Source: CAXXOK01 sp963674895 (GTDB lineage: Bacteria > Bacillota > Clostridia > Christensenellales > Aristaeellaceae). From it: 64,000 nt of DNA. The translations under genes were made by a program, and so were the position numbers. Below, in pieces: positions 32,361 to 41,569 of this stretch. The notes beneath the pieces are model-generated. The model was not told the origin of the DNA, ran no database searches, and saw nothing but the letters and a program-made list of their open reading frames with translations. The stretch's first letter is position 1. Each line of letters starts with the position of its first letter. The stretch is from the NCBI GenBank assembly GCA_963674895.2, contig CAXXCY010000001.1, positions 620,001 to 684,000 on the forward strand, read 5' to 3'.

Positions 32361-32791
32361 AACAGTTTGACGGTAAACCGGCAGCGGCCGTCGCCGCGCA
32401 GGATGCTTTCCTCCATCCGGCAGGAAACACTGTTTTCACCGAGGACCGATTCCCAGTTGTATTGCAGGCTCTTTAAGGAGCACAGGCACAGCCTCGGATC
32501 GGTCACATAGCCGTCCCGCGCCAGCTCGCACCCGCATTCGGCATAGACGATCTCGATCTCGTCCGCGCTCACCCGCCGGGCCGCCATATCCGCAAACGCG
32601 CGGTTCAGCCGGTCCAGATAATCGTCCAGATCCTTCGCCGCGCGGTACTGCTCCGCATACACCTGCCTGGAATAGGACTCGGAGCACGCCCGCCCACAGT
32701 TCGTCATCAGCGCGTCCAGGCTGCGCCCGTCCATCCCGGACAGCGCTTGCTCAAACCCCCGGAACCAGTGCGCCAAAAAGCTGCCGGCCAT
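32357..32791 (-). CDS. Small V4R / hydrocarbon-binding-like protein
   Basis: 144 residues from the ATG at 32791 (GGAG seven bases upstream). The C-terminal half carries the pattern YAECGCELARDGYVTDPRLCLCSLKSLQ and then WESVLGENSVSCRMEESILRGDGRCRF, resembling the Cys-containing end of V4R-type and related small-molecule-binding domains (the GxVxVELxESIxRGDxxCRF ending). I cannot assign a ligand. Translation in frame upstream of the start would read through a 13-bp palindrome (32831-32859) and a second palindrome at 32874-32901, which argues for the shorter form. Overlaps the GNAT gene by four bases. Confidence 0.55.
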   Translation of the reverse strand: MAGSFLAHWFRGFEQALSGMDGRSLDALMTNCGRACSESYSRQVYAEQYRAAKDLDDYLDRLNRAFADMAARRVSADEIEIVYAECGCELARDGYVTDPRLCLCSLKSLQYNWESVLGENSVSCRMEESILRGDGRCRFTVKLL

Positions 32792-32830
32792 GCTGTACTC
32801 CAAATGATGTAATGATTCATTATACCATAA

Positions 32831-32901
32831 CAATTGGCTGCGCATTGCGCAGCCAATTGTGGTTTTCTCTTGCTTTCTTCTCTTTTGCAAAAGAGAAGAA
32901 A
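32831..32901. repeat. Two palindromes between aconitase and the V4R-like gene
   Basis: CAATTGGCTGCGC (32831-32843) pairs with 32847-32859 around a 3-base loop; TTTCTTCTCTTTTG (32874-32887) pairs with 32888-32901. The second resembles the palindrome at the 3' end of the LacI-type gene. They probably terminate the aconitase transcript on the minus strand. Confidence 0.55.
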
Positions 32902-32920
32902 ATCGCGCCCGCCCTCTCGT

Positions 32921-34843
32921 CTACCGTTCGGCCTTGATCTTATTAATTAGTCCGCCCGCCAATATCATCGCCCGCTGGCGGGGGCTTAATTCGAGGACGG
33001 TGTTCGCGGTGAAGCCCTTGGTGCGGTTGTGGACGGGGATGAGGGCAGCGCCCTCTTCCACTTTTTTACGAATGTCCGGAAGCTCGATCTCGTCGTCCCG
33101 GCCGAAGCGGTCGTAATCGGCCTCGTCCTGGAAGGTGAGGGGCAGGATGCCGTTGTTGACGAGGTTATCGAAGTGGATGCGCGCGAAGGACTTGGCGATC
33201 ACTCCGCGGATCTTCAGGTACAGGGGCACGAGCGCCGCATGCTCGCGGCTGGAGCCCTGGCCGTAGTTATGCCCCGCCATCAAAAAGCCGCCGCCCGCCG
33301 CCCTGGCGCGCTGGGGAAAGGTATCGTCCACGGGCGCGAGGCAGTAATCGGAGAGCTTGGGGATGTTGGAGCGGAAGGGGAGGAGCTTGGAATCGCTGGG
33401 CGCGATGTGGTCGGTGGTGATGTTGTCCTCCATCTTCAATAGCAGCTTGCCGGACAGGGTATCCGCCAGCGCCTCGGCCTGGGGGAAGGGCTGGATGTTC
33501 GGTCCGCGGACGACCTCCACGTCGTTTCCCTCCGGCGCGGGCGGGATGATGAGGTTGTCGTTGTAGAGAAAGGCTTCCGGCATCTCGACGGACAGGTCGA
33601 GTTCCAGCGTGCGCGGGTCGGTGAGAACACCCGTGAGCGCGCTGGCCGCGGCGGTTTCGCCGGACACCAGGTAGACGCCCGCCGATTTGGTCCCGCTGCG
33701 CCCGAAGAAATTGCGGTTGTTGGTGCGAAGGGATACGGCGTTCGTGCGCGGGCTCTGGCCCATGCCGATGCAAAAGCCGCAGGCGGTTTCCGTGATGCGC
33801 GCGCCCGCCTGAATCATATCGTTCAGGGCGCCGTTTTCCGCGAGCATCCCCAGCACCTGCCGGGAGCCGGGCGCGATCACGAGGCTCACGTCGGGGTGCA
33901 CGGTCTTGCCCTTCAAAATCTTCGCCACTCGCATCATATCCAGAAAGCTTGAGTTGGTACACGAGCCGATGCACACCTGATCCACCTTAACAGGCCCGGT
34001 TTCAGCCACGGTCTGTACGTTATCGGGCATGTGGGGGAGCGCGACCAGCGGCTCGAGCGTGCTTAGGTCTATCTCAACCACGGCGGCGTACTCCGCGTCG
34101 GCGGCGGGCGCCATCGCCACAAAATCTTTCTCTCGGCCCTGCGCCTTCATAAACTGCCGCGCGTTTTCATCGGCGGGGAAGATGGAGGTCGTCGCGCCCA
34201 GCTCCGCGCCCATATTGGTAATCGTTGAGCGCTCAGGAATAGACAGCGAAGCTGCGCCCTCGCCCGTGTATTCCATCACCTTGCCCACGCCGCCCTTGAC
34301 GGTAAGGATTCGCAGAAGCTCCAGAATTACGTCCTTGGCGGCCACGCCGGGCCGCAGCCTGCCGGAAAGCCGCACGTTTGTGACCGCCGGGCACAACAGC
34401 GAGTACGCCCCGCCGCTCATCGCCACCGCCACATCCAGCCCGCCCGCGCCGATGGCAAGCATGCCCAGCCCGCCCGCCGTGGGGGTGTGGCTGTCGGACC
34501 CCAAAAGGGTTTTCCCCGGGACCGCGAAGCGCTCCAGGTGCACCTGATGGCACACGCCGTTGCCGGGCTTGGACAGGTACACGCCGTGCTTTTTGGCGAC
34601 CGTTTCCAGGTATTTATGGTCGTCGGCGTTTTCAAACCCCGACTGCAGCGTGTTGTGGTCGATATAGGCGACCGAAAGCTCGGTTTTCACGCGCGGGATT
34701 TCCATGGCCTCCAGCTGCAGGTAGGCCATCGTGCCCGTGGAATCCTGCGTAAGCGTCTGGTCGATGCGGATAGCAATCTCGCTCCCCGCTTTCAGTTCGC
34801 CTTCCACAAGATGTTTAGCCAGGATCTGGTACGTGAGATTCAT
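32921..34843 (-). CDS. acnA: Aconitate hydratase
   Basis: 640 residues, the length of the bacterial aconitases intermediate between isopropylmalate isomerase and full AcnA. It isomerises citrate and isocitrate through a [4Fe-4S] cluster. The cluster cysteines are in CIGSCTNSSF (about 300) and ETACGFCIGMGQSPR (about 357-371, two cysteines). Other motifs: LLGSDSHTPTAGGLGMLAIG, NFFGRSGTKSAGVYL, EDNITTDHIAPSDSKLLP and the swivel-domain MAGHNYGQGSSREHAAL with the catalytic serine. The start fits GGAGG upstream. No citrate synthase or isocitrate dehydrogenase is adjacent. A 190-base leader follows a likely promoter at 35026-35053. Confidence 0.93.
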   Translation of the reverse strand: MNLTYQILAKHLVEGELKAGSEIAIRIDQTLTQDSTGTMAYLQLEAMEIPRVKTELSVAYIDHNTLQSGFENADDHKYLETVAKKHGVYLSKPGNGVCHQVHLERFAVPGKTLLGSDSHTPTAGGLGMLAIGAGGLDVAVAMSGGAYSLLCPAVTNVRLSGRLRPGVAAKDVILELLRILTVKGGVGKVMEYTGEGAASLSIPERSTITNMGAELGATTSIFPADENARQFMKAQGREKDFVAMAPAADAEYAAVVEIDLSTLEPLVALPHMPDNVQTVAETGPVKVDQVCIGSCTNSSFLDMMRVAKILKGKTVHPDVSLVIAPGSRQVLGMLAENGALNDMIQAGARITETACGFCIGMGQSPRTNAVSLRTNNRNFFGRSGTKSAGVYLVSGETAAASALTGVLTDPRTLELDLSVEMPEAFLYNDNLIIPPAPEGNDVEVVRGPNIQPFPQAEALADTLSGKLLLKMEDNITTDHIAPSDSKLLPFRSNIPKLSDYCLAPVDDTFPQRARAAGGGFLMAGHNYGQGSSREHAALVPLYLKIRGVIAKSFARIHFDNLVNNGILPLTFQDEADYDRFGRDDEIELPDIRKKVEEGAALIPVHNRTKGFTANTVLELSPRQRAMILAGGLINKIKAER

Positions 34844-35025
34844 GGGCTTCCTCCTTAACGCTTTGTCTATAGGGGGCGTTGCCCCGATAAACGAAAAAAA
34901 GAACCGCTCCGGGAAACGGGGATGAAAGCGCGTGCACGCGGCGGACTGGGTATCGCCGGCATGCGCGGACTTGCGTCAGCGTTGCCTGAAGTAAGCGGCT
35001 GCCGCTCATCATTGAACGCACACCC

Positions 35026-35053
35026 ATCATACAGGCTCAAATCCGGAAGTCAA
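35026..35053 (-). promoter_or_regulatory. Putative aconitase promoter
   Basis: Minus strand TTGACT (35048-35053), 16 bases, TATGAT (35026-35031). The 180-190-base leader down to the start codon contains a GGGGCAACGCCCC hairpin and a T-tract (CTTTTTTTCG) that could be an attenuator; no known riboswitch was recognised. Confidence 0.55.
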
Positions 35054-35335
35054 TATTCCGCCGCCAGAAAGGACATATTGTATACAACATTGTGATTCGT
35101 TTAACGATCATATGGGCGCGGAATACGGCGCTCCGTTTGCGCCGCCGTATTGCGGCTGCAGCAGCACCACGGTATATTTGCGATACTACATCGGAAACGG
35201 GGCGATGCGGCGGTGGAACTTTGGGACGCGTACCTGGCCGACAGCCGGAAAGCCCCCGGAAACGCCGGCAGCCCAGCCTGAAATCCGTCGCGGCGTTCCG
35301 GGGCTGACCCGGTTCCGCCGTCCGCGCAGGGGCTA
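35054..35335. other. Gap with no recognised gene
   Basis: About 280 bases between the aconitase promoter and the 3' end of the first secreted paralogue. Short open frames exist on both strands but lack a ribosome-binding site and recognisable sequence. No repeat family of this window is present. Possibly the remnant of a gene or of a further duplicated unit. Confidence 0.4.
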
Positions 35336-37165
35336 TCAGCCGTTTCCCGGCGCAAACCAGCTTTGCGGCAGATAGCCCGTGTTGCCGCGTGAATCCAGCA
35401 CGATATACAGGCCGTCCCCCGCGGTGCCGACAATCCAGGAATCCATGCCAAACAGCACGCCCGTGGTTTCCCCCATCTGCGGGGAGGCAAACAGGGCGTT
35501 GTTTCTATACGCCTCCCCCAGGGTCAGTTCCCGATAGGGCAGCTTGACCGCGTCCATCGCGCCGCCGAAGGCCAGGGAATCCGTGGGCATCCAGCCCTCC
35601 AGGCGTCCGTCCAGGCCGATTCGCACGAGCGTCCACCCGCCCCGGCTATCCAGCACCTGCAAGGGGGTACGGTTGTAGAAGCTGCCCGTCGTTTCGGCCG
35701 CGGAGTCCGGCGCGGCGCGCAGAAGCAGCGGGTCGGCGGGGTCGGGATTGTTTACCGCCGCCCAGCCGTCGCGGTCCAGCCCGGCGGCGGCCTCCTCCGT
35801 GCTCAGGGGCAGCTGTGAAAAATCGATCGCAAACAAATCGCGCCACGGGTGCGATCCCACCAAAACGCCCGCCGTGGTGCTCGCGATGGCATATTGCTGG
35901 ACGCCGCAGTATATTGTGCCGTACAGGGCGATATCCTCGTTGAAATTATAAATACCCCCCAGCGTCCAGTTTCCGTCCGCCGTGCGGGTAAAGCCGCATT
36001 GGGTGTGCTGGTTGTCCCAATTGAGAATAACGGAGCCCTCCCCGGAATGGAACACATCCAGCGTCGCGTCCTCCGGCAGGGGCTCCGTGGAGCGCACCAT
36101 ATAGCCCTCGCCGTCCCGCTCCACCAGCCGGAGGCGGCGCACGCCGTTTGCGTCCTGCGTGAGAAGCACCAGGCCGTGGCTCATCAGTTGGTTTTGCAGC
36201 ACGGCGCCGGTTACGGGTATGGCGGTTAGATCAAACGCGTCGTCCGTAAGAAACGTGGCGACACCGTCCCGCACATCAAGCAGCGTATCCGCGTCCTCCG
36301 TTTGCAATCGGGCAAGCAGCGCTGCGGACAGCGTAACCGGCATGGTGTCCGTTTGCGACGCGATACCGCCCGCGTCGCTGCGCAGCCGTACTCGGCGGAT
36401 GGTCAGCATCCCGTCATCCACGCGGTAGTAAAACACGCGCGCCGTGTGCCCCATATCGGCCGCCCCGTAGTACTGCATCGTCCAGCCTGGGAACAGCGTT
36501 TCCGCCGCCTCGCGCGTAACGGCTTCCATCTTCCGCGCTTCCTCCAGCGTATAGGGCAGGGTTTCCGAATCGGCCATGAGGCCGTACTCCGTAAGGCTGC
36601 TGATCCGCACGCCGCCAAGGCGCGCGCCCGTTTCGCTGTCAAAATAGGTCCACAGCCCGTCCTCCCAAAAAGCGAGCTGCCCGGCCGTACCCTTCTGCCA
36701 GCCGATCAGGCGCAGATCACCCTCCAGAAAGTGGAACTGCAGCATCGCCACGAGGCTGTTGTGATAGCCGGGGTTGGTTTGGATCAGGTCAAAGCCCAGG
36801 CTGTCCGGGTACGCAAGCCCGCACGCTCCCTGCATGTCCGGGGCCGCGCCCGCCTCGTGGCGGCGGAAAAACAGCCGCATATCCGTATTCCGGCTCATAG
36901 GCGAAACCTGCGCCGCAAGCGTCCATGCGCCGTCTTCGCGCGTGAAACCGAGGATATCCCGGGGGTACAGCGCCAGGCAACAGTCGCCTATCGGGGTATC
37001 ATTGAGCAGGATGCAGTCGATCATCTCCCCCTCGGGGTGAAACTGCCCGACGATCGCCCGTACGTCCTCGGGCATTTCGTCGCAGAATTTATCCGCGTCC
37101 GCCAGCGCGCACACGGAAACCAGCAGCAGAAAAAGGCCAAGTGCCAGTCCAAGAGCTTTCTTCAT
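35336..37165 (-). CDS. Secreted protein with C-terminal SH3-like domains, paralogue 2
   Basis: 609 residues. Signal peptide 1-22 (MKKALGLALGLFLLLVSVCALA). About 400 residues of unassigned, mostly beta sequence follow (GMHTARVFYYRVDDGMLTIRR-type strands; GACGLAYPDSLGFDLIQ). The C-terminal part has two bacterial SH3-like segments: DGWAAVNNPDPADPLLLRAAP to GRLEGWMPTDSLAFGG (about 470-540) and a second ending NTGYLPQSWFAPGNG. It is the same length as, and aligns end to end with, the gene immediately upstream (37220-39049), so they arose by tandem duplication. Function unknown; SH3b domains suggest binding to cell wall or peptide. It ends in GNG, as do both upstream proteins. Confidence 0.75.
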   Translation of the reverse strand: MKKALGLALGLFLLLVSVCALADADKFCDEMPEDVRAIVGQFHPEGEMIDCILLNDTPIGDCCLALYPRDILGFTREDGAWTLAAQVSPMSRNTDMRLFFRRHEAGAAPDMQGACGLAYPDSLGFDLIQTNPGYHNSLVAMLQFHFLEGDLRLIGWQKGTAGQLAFWEDGLWTYFDSETGARLGGVRISSLTEYGLMADSETLPYTLEEARKMEAVTREAAETLFPGWTMQYYGAADMGHTARVFYYRVDDGMLTIRRVRLRSDAGGIASQTDTMPVTLSAALLARLQTEDADTLLDVRDGVATFLTDDAFDLTAIPVTGAVLQNQLMSHGLVLLTQDANGVRRLRLVERDGEGYMVRSTEPLPEDATLDVFHSGEGSVILNWDNQHTQCGFTRTADGNWTLGGIYNFNEDIALYGTIYCGVQQYAIASTTAGVLVGSHPWRDLFAIDFSQLPLSTEEAAAGLDRDGWAAVNNPDPADPLLLRAAPDSAAETTGSFYNRTPLQVLDSRGGWTLVRIGLDGRLEGWMPTDSLAFGGAMDAVKLPYRELTLGEAYRNNALFASPQMGETTGVLFGMDSWIVGTAGDGLYIVLDSRGNTGYLPQSWFAPGNG

Positions 37166-37219
37166 CGGCGTTTTCCTTTCTGTCCATCCCCGGTGATGCC
37201 GCGCGGTTCCCGTGGTTTA

Positions 37220-39049
37220 TCAGCCGTTCCCGGGGAAAAACAGGTCCTGCGGCAGATAGCCCGTGTTCCCGTCCGAATCGAGCAATATATACAGATCATC
37301 CCCTGCCACGCCGACGATCCACGTCGCGCTGCCGTAAAGTACGTCCGTCGTTTCCCGCATGTCGGGGGCCGCGTACAGCTGGCGGGAGCCCCTCCCCTCC
37401 CGCAGTGTCAGGTCCGGAGAAGCGGATGCGACCGCGTCCATATCGCTGCCGAAGGCCAGGAATTTGGTCATCATCCAGCCCTCCAGCCTGCCGTCCAGGC
37501 CGATGCGCACGCGCGCCCAGCCGTTGCGCATCTCCAGCACCTGCACGGGGGTACGGTTGTAGAACTTGCCCAGCGATTGGGCCGCGGCGTCCGGCGCGGC
37601 GCGCAGATGGAGCCGGTCGGCGGGATCGGGGTTATCGACCACCGCCCAGCCGTCGCGGTCCAGCGCGGCGGCGGCTTCCTCCAGGCTTTGAGGAAGCGTG
37701 GAAAAATCGATCGAAAACAGGTCGCGCCAGGGATGCGAACCCACCAGGACGCTGTTCGTGCCGTGCTGAAGGGAATCATGCAAAATGCCGCAGTACAGCG
37801 TGCCGTACAGCGTGAAGCTCCCGTCGTAATTGTTGGCCGAGCTCAAAATCCAGCTGCCGTCCGCCGCGCGGGAAAAGGAGCACGAACCACCCTGCCCGCC
37901 CCATTCCAAGCCGATCTCGCCGTCGCCGAAATGATACAGGTCCAGATTTGCGCCCGGAGGCAGGGGGTTGGAGGCGCGCACCGCATAGCCGCCGCCGTCC
38001 TGTTCCACCCAGCGGATGCGGCGCACGCCGTTCGCGTCCTCGGTTAACAGCAGCAGGCCGCGGGATTGCGGGTCGTTTTCCAGCACGGCGTCGGTTACGG
38101 GGATCTTCGCCGTATCGAACGCGGCGTCCGTAAGAAACGCGTTGCCGTAGCCGCTCGTATCCAGCAGCGTTTCCGCGCCCTCCGTCTCAAGCCGGAGAAG
38201 CAGCGCGCCGGACAACGGTATCGGCATGGTGTCCGTCTGCGACGTGATACCGCCCGCGTCGCTGCGCAGCTCCGCCCGGCGGATAGTGAGCATCCCGTCA
38301 TCCACGCGGTAGTAGCCGACGCTCGCCGCGTGCCCCATGTTGTACTCCTCGTAAAACCCCATCGTCCAGCCGGGAAACAGCGTTTCCGCAGTAACCCGCG
38401 TGATTTTCTCCATCTGCCGCGCATCCGCAAGCGTTGAAGGCAGGTCTTCAAAATTCGCCAGAAGGCCGTATTCGGCGATCCGGTCGAGGCGCGCGCTGCC
38501 AAGGCGTTCGCCGGTTTCGCCGTCAAAATAGGCCCACAGGCTGTCCTCCCAAACGGCGAACTGCCCGGAAGCGGCGTTCTGCCATCCTACAAGGCGGAAA
38601 TCCCCATCCATCCAATGGAACTGCATCAGTTCCACTATCGTGTTTTGGGTCCCCGCATCGTATTGGATAATATCAAAGCCCAGGCTGTCCGGATAGGTCA
38701 GCCCGCACGCGCCCTGCAGGCCCGGCGCGGCGCCCGCCGCGTGGCGGCGGAACACCGGATGGGAATGCGAGGTCTGCTCCATGGGGCGCACCTGCGCCTC
38801 CAGCGTCCACGCGCCGTTTTCGCACCGATAGCCGTACATATTCCACGGGGACAGCACCAGGAAAAAATCGCCCCGGGGCGTTTCTGAAATCAAAATGCAG
38901 TCCGTGATATCGCCGTCCTGATACTTCTGCTCAACCAGAGACCGCAAATCCTGCGGTATCGCGTCCGCAAATTGGTTTTGGTCCGCCAGCGCGCAGGCGG
39001 TAACCAGCAGCAGATACAGGCCCAGAACCAGCGTCAGCCCTTTCTTCAT
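37220..39049 (-). CDS. Secreted protein with C-terminal SH3-like domains, paralogue 1
   Basis: 609 residues, signal peptide 1-22 (MKKGLTLVLGLYLLLVTACALA). It is a full-length paralogue of the downstream gene; shared stretches include SDAGGI(A/T)SQTDTMP, RVDDGMLTIRR, VLVGSHPWRDLF(A/S)IDFS, and the SH3-like segment DGWAVVDNPDPADRLHLRAAP to LDGRLEGWMMTKFLAFG, with a second SH3-like segment ending GNTGYLPQDLFFPGNG. Both genes carry the same 5' sequence (GGAAAACGCC just before the ATG) and the same 3' sequence, so the duplicated unit spans gene plus leader. It is 54 bases upstream of its copy and 30 bases downstream of the PepSY-like gene, indicating an operon. Confidence 0.75.
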   Translation of the reverse strand: MKKGLTLVLGLYLLLVTACALADQNQFADAIPQDLRSLVEQKYQDGDITDCILISETPRGDFFLVLSPWNMYGYRCENGAWTLEAQVRPMEQTSHSHPVFRRHAAGAAPGLQGACGLTYPDSLGFDIIQYDAGTQNTIVELMQFHWMDGDFRLVGWQNAASGQFAVWEDSLWAYFDGETGERLGSARLDRIAEYGLLANFEDLPSTLADARQMEKITRVTAETLFPGWTMGFYEEYNMGHAASVGYYRVDDGMLTIRRAELRSDAGGITSQTDTMPIPLSGALLLRLETEGAETLLDTSGYGNAFLTDAAFDTAKIPVTDAVLENDPQSRGLLLLTEDANGVRRIRWVEQDGGGYAVRASNPLPPGANLDLYHFGDGEIGLEWGGQGGSCSFSRAADGSWILSSANNYDGSFTLYGTLYCGILHDSLQHGTNSVLVGSHPWRDLFSIDFSTLPQSLEEAAAALDRDGWAVVDNPDPADRLHLRAAPDAAAQSLGKFYNRTPVQVLEMRNGWARVRIGLDGRLEGWMMTKFLAFGSDMDAVASASPDLTLREGRGSRQLYAAPDMRETTDVLYGSATWIVGVAGDDLYILLDSDGNTGYLPQDLFFPGNG

Positions 39050-39079
39050 CGGCGTTTTCCTTTCATAGTCATGCGGCGG

Positions 39080-40117
39080 TCAGCCGTTTCCGGCCGAGGC
39101 CGGGTCGTGAAGCTCCAGCATGTCCCCGGTTTCCGCGTCGATCAGCGCCTCATACCGGGTTTTCGTCCCGTCCGCCTCGTCGCCGAAAACCAGATACCAA
39201 TAAGGCAGCGGTACGTCCGCGTCCGTCCACGCTTTGTCCTGCAGGGTAAAGTTCGCCTGCAGCAGCGCAAGGGTTTCCGTCTGCTTCGCGTTCAGGCCGA
39301 AGCCTTCCGCAATCGCCCGCTTTGCCTCCTCCGCCGCTTCCCCGCGCGTGAGATATCCCGGATAGCGGGCCGCATCCGTTTCCAAATCCACATAGGCAAC
39401 CAGTTTGGTCATTTCGGCTTCCATGACGAGCCCCAGCCAGAACGTAAAGCTGTCCAGCGCGTAATACGCTGCGTCCCCTACGCGCGCGTATACGCCGCAG
39501 GTATTGTTCGGCATGTCCGGGAACAGCGCGTTTCGCAGCGCGTCGATCCTGCGCACGGTATAAAGCGGCAAGCTGTCGACCGTGATGCCGCTGATCGGCG
39601 GCAGCGGATACGCGCTGTTTTCGTATTGGCTGATCCGTCCGCCTGCGGTGAACGATACGGTCAGCACTCCGTCCGCCGAAGCGAGCGTTGCACGCCAGCC
39701 GTCCTGCGTTTGCGCAACGGTCAGCGTACGCCCGGTCAGCGGTTCTTCCACATACGGCAGCGCGAAAAACGCTACGGCAAACGCGCGGGCCGCCTCTTCG
39801 CTGCCGATGGTTATCCCGGCGGCGGCGGGCTCTTGTTCTCCGCTCTCCAAAAGCTGCGGATAGGCGGGCGGTTCCGCCGTCCCGGCACAGCGCGTGCAGG
39901 GCTTCAGAAAGTTGAATTCCGGCGTGCCGAGAAGCGAGCTGTCAAAGGCCGTCATGGGAAGATACTCCTTTTTGACGGACGGACAGGCCGGGTCCGCATG
40001 ATAGTAGCTGCCGCCGTTGGGATTAAAGTAAAGCACGGCAGGCAGTTCCGCGCCGCTTGCGGGCAGGAAGGAGCAGAAAAGGCAAACCGCAAACAGGAGA
40101 CAGGCCGTTTTTTTCAT
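39080..40117 (-). CDS. Secreted protein with Cys-rich N terminus and PepSY-like C terminus
   Basis: 345 residues from the ATG at 40117 (GGGAG upstream); translation from 40180 would add 21 residues before the signal peptide. Signal peptide 1-23 (KKTACLLFAVCLFCSFLPASGA). Residues about 28-80 contain YYHADPACPSVKKEYLPM and LKPCTRC, a two-part Cys motif common in small secreted clostridial proteins. The C-terminal ~100 residues (TRGEAAEEAKRAIAEGFGL, then PYWYLVFGDEADGTK, RYEALIDAETGDMLEL) have the look of a PepSY domain, often inhibitory to peptidases. First gene of a three-gene operon of exported proteins. Like the other two it ends in GNG although it is not otherwise homologous to them. Confidence 0.65.
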   Translation of the reverse strand: MKKTACLLFAVCLFCSFLPASGAELPAVLYFNPNGGSYYHADPACPSVKKEYLPMTAFDSSLLGTPEFNFLKPCTRCAGTAEPPAYPQLLESGEQEPAAAGITIGSEEAARAFAVAFFALPYVEEPLTGRTLTVAQTQDGWRATLASADGVLTVSFTAGGRISQYENSAYPLPPISGITVDSLPLYTVRRIDALRNALFPDMPNNTCGVYARVGDAAYYALDSFTFWLGLVMEAEMTKLVAYVDLETDAARYPGYLTRGEAAEEAKRAIAEGFGLNAKQTETLALLQANFTLQDKAWTDADVPLPYWYLVFGDEADGTKTRYEALIDAETGDMLELHDPASAGNG

Positions 40118-40425
40118 CGTGTATACTCCCTTTCCAAACAATTCACACCGATCGGTCCAATCAATCCTTGTCCGCAGCAACCGGCAGGCTCCGGCAATTC
40201 AACGAATCACCTATGGAAAACCCTTCCAGATTTTTTATTTTCTTACAAAGCGGCGCGGGCGTCGGTCCTAGCGATACCCTCCCGTTGTCCTGCAAACAAC
40301 ATCTGCACAAAACAAAACTTGCATTCTTGTATACCCTGCGCTATTGCTTGCCCGCGTTCGCTTATGCTATACTTCCAACTGTACACTGCCCCCAATTTTA
40401 CCCCAACGAACAAAGGAGAACGGCT
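40118..40425. promoter_or_regulatory. Divergent control region between the secreted-protein operon and pfkA
   Basis: 308 bases without a gene. For pfkA a plausible promoter is TTGCTT (40344-40349), 18 bases, TATACT (40368-40373), with a 50-base leader. A small palindrome CCGATCGG lies at about 40149 near the minus-strand gene start. Nothing else is evident. Confidence 0.4.
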
Positions 40426-41565
40426 ATGGCTAAAAGATTTGGCGTACTGACCAGCGGTGGAGACAGCCCGGGGATGAACGCAGCCGTTGTCAGCGTAGCG
40501 CGTTACGCCGAACAAAGCGGCGTGGAGCTGATGGGCATACGCCGCGGATATAACGGCCTGATCGGTAAAAGCGAAAACCCGCTCAACGATATCCGCAAGC
40601 TCCGCTCTGAAACGGTGCTGGATATCATGGACTTGCGCGGAACGTATCTGCGCACGGCACGCTGCCCCGAGTTTTTTCAGGAAGACGTGCTGGACCGCGT
40701 CGCGGACGATCTGAAACACAAGCACAAAATCGACGGACTGGTAATCATCGGCGGCGACGGCAGCTACCGCGGCGCGCTGGACCTGTGCAAACGCGGAATC
40801 CGCTGCATAGGCATCCCCGGCACAATCGACAACGACCTTCCCTACACCGAAGCGACGCTTGGCTACGATACCGCCGTAAACGTCTGCGTGGAGGCCGTGC
40901 GCTCCATCCGCGCCACCAGCCGCAGCCACGACCGCCCGCATGTGGTGGAGGTGATGGGGCGGCGCTGCGGCGATATCGCCATGCGCACCGCCATGTCCAC
41001 GGGCGCCGAGATGGTAATCGTGCCAGAGGTGAAATGGGACCTGCGCGACGTGATCAAGCGGCTCAACGAGCAGATCGCCATCGGCAACTCCCGCGCCACC
41101 GTCATCGTCTGCGAAAACGCCTGGGACGACGGCAACATGGCCCCCTATCCCTGGCAGGAGCTGCTTCGGGAGAACGGTGTTTACGTGCATGAGGATACGC
41201 CCTTTTCCGCCAAGAAGATCGGGCAGGTGCTCAGGTTCGCGTGCCACGTGGAAGCCCGTTCCACCGTGATCGGCTACACCCAGCGCGGCGCCATCCCCAC
41301 GGCAAACGACTCCGCCTTTGCCTTCGAGGCCGGCCACCTGGCCGTGGAGCTGCTGCTCAACGAAACACCCGCGGAAAACGACGGCTTTGCCATCGGCGTG
41401 CGCGACGGGCGCGTATTCCATACCTCGCTCAAGGACGCGGCCCAAAAAGTCAACCCCCGCCCGTTCAACAAAAAGATGTACGATATCATCAACTCGCTTC
41501 CGTACCTGCCCCGCGAGGACGACCTGATTCTGGTGTCCGCTTCCCGCAGCGGCATTTCGGAATAA
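40426..41565 (+). CDS. pfkA: ATP-dependent 6-phosphofructokinase
   Basis: 379 residues from the ATG at 40426, with AAAGGAGAA seven bases before it. It phosphorylates fructose 6-phosphate in glycolysis. Motifs: FGVLTSGGDSPGMNAAV, IRRGYNGLIG, VIIGGDGSYRGA (Gly after GGD indicates ATP rather than pyrophosphate as donor), PGTIDNDLPYTEATLGYDTAVN with the catalytic Asp, and VVEVMGRRCGDIAM. It is longer than the classic 320-residue bacterial enzyme by about 55 residues, so it belongs to a longer subgroup. The HAD phosphatase gene starts five bases after its stop. Confidence 0.94.
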   Translation: MAKRFGVLTSGGDSPGMNAAVVSVARYAEQSGVELMGIRRGYNGLIGKSENPLNDIRKLRSETVLDIMDLRGTYLRTARCPEFFQEDVLDRVADDLKHKHKIDGLVIIGGDGSYRGALDLCKRGIRCIGIPGTIDNDLPYTEATLGYDTAVNVCVEAVRSIRATSRSHDRPHVVEVMGRRCGDIAMRTAMSTGAEMVIVPEVKWDLRDVIKRLNEQIAIGNSRATVIVCENAWDDGNMAPYPWQELLRENGVYVHEDTPFSAKKIGQVLRFACHVEARSTVIGYTQRGAIPTANDSAFAFEAGHLAVELLLNETPAENDGFAIGVRDGRVFHTSLKDAAQKVNPRPFNKKMYDIINSLPYLPREDDLILVSASRSGISE

Positions 41566-41569
41566 AATA

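Noticed and set aside
35092..35375. Short open frames on both strands in the gap after the secreted-protein operon
   Set aside because: No ribosome-binding site, no recognisable sequence, and overlap with the end of the real gene; typical chance frames in GC-rich DNA.
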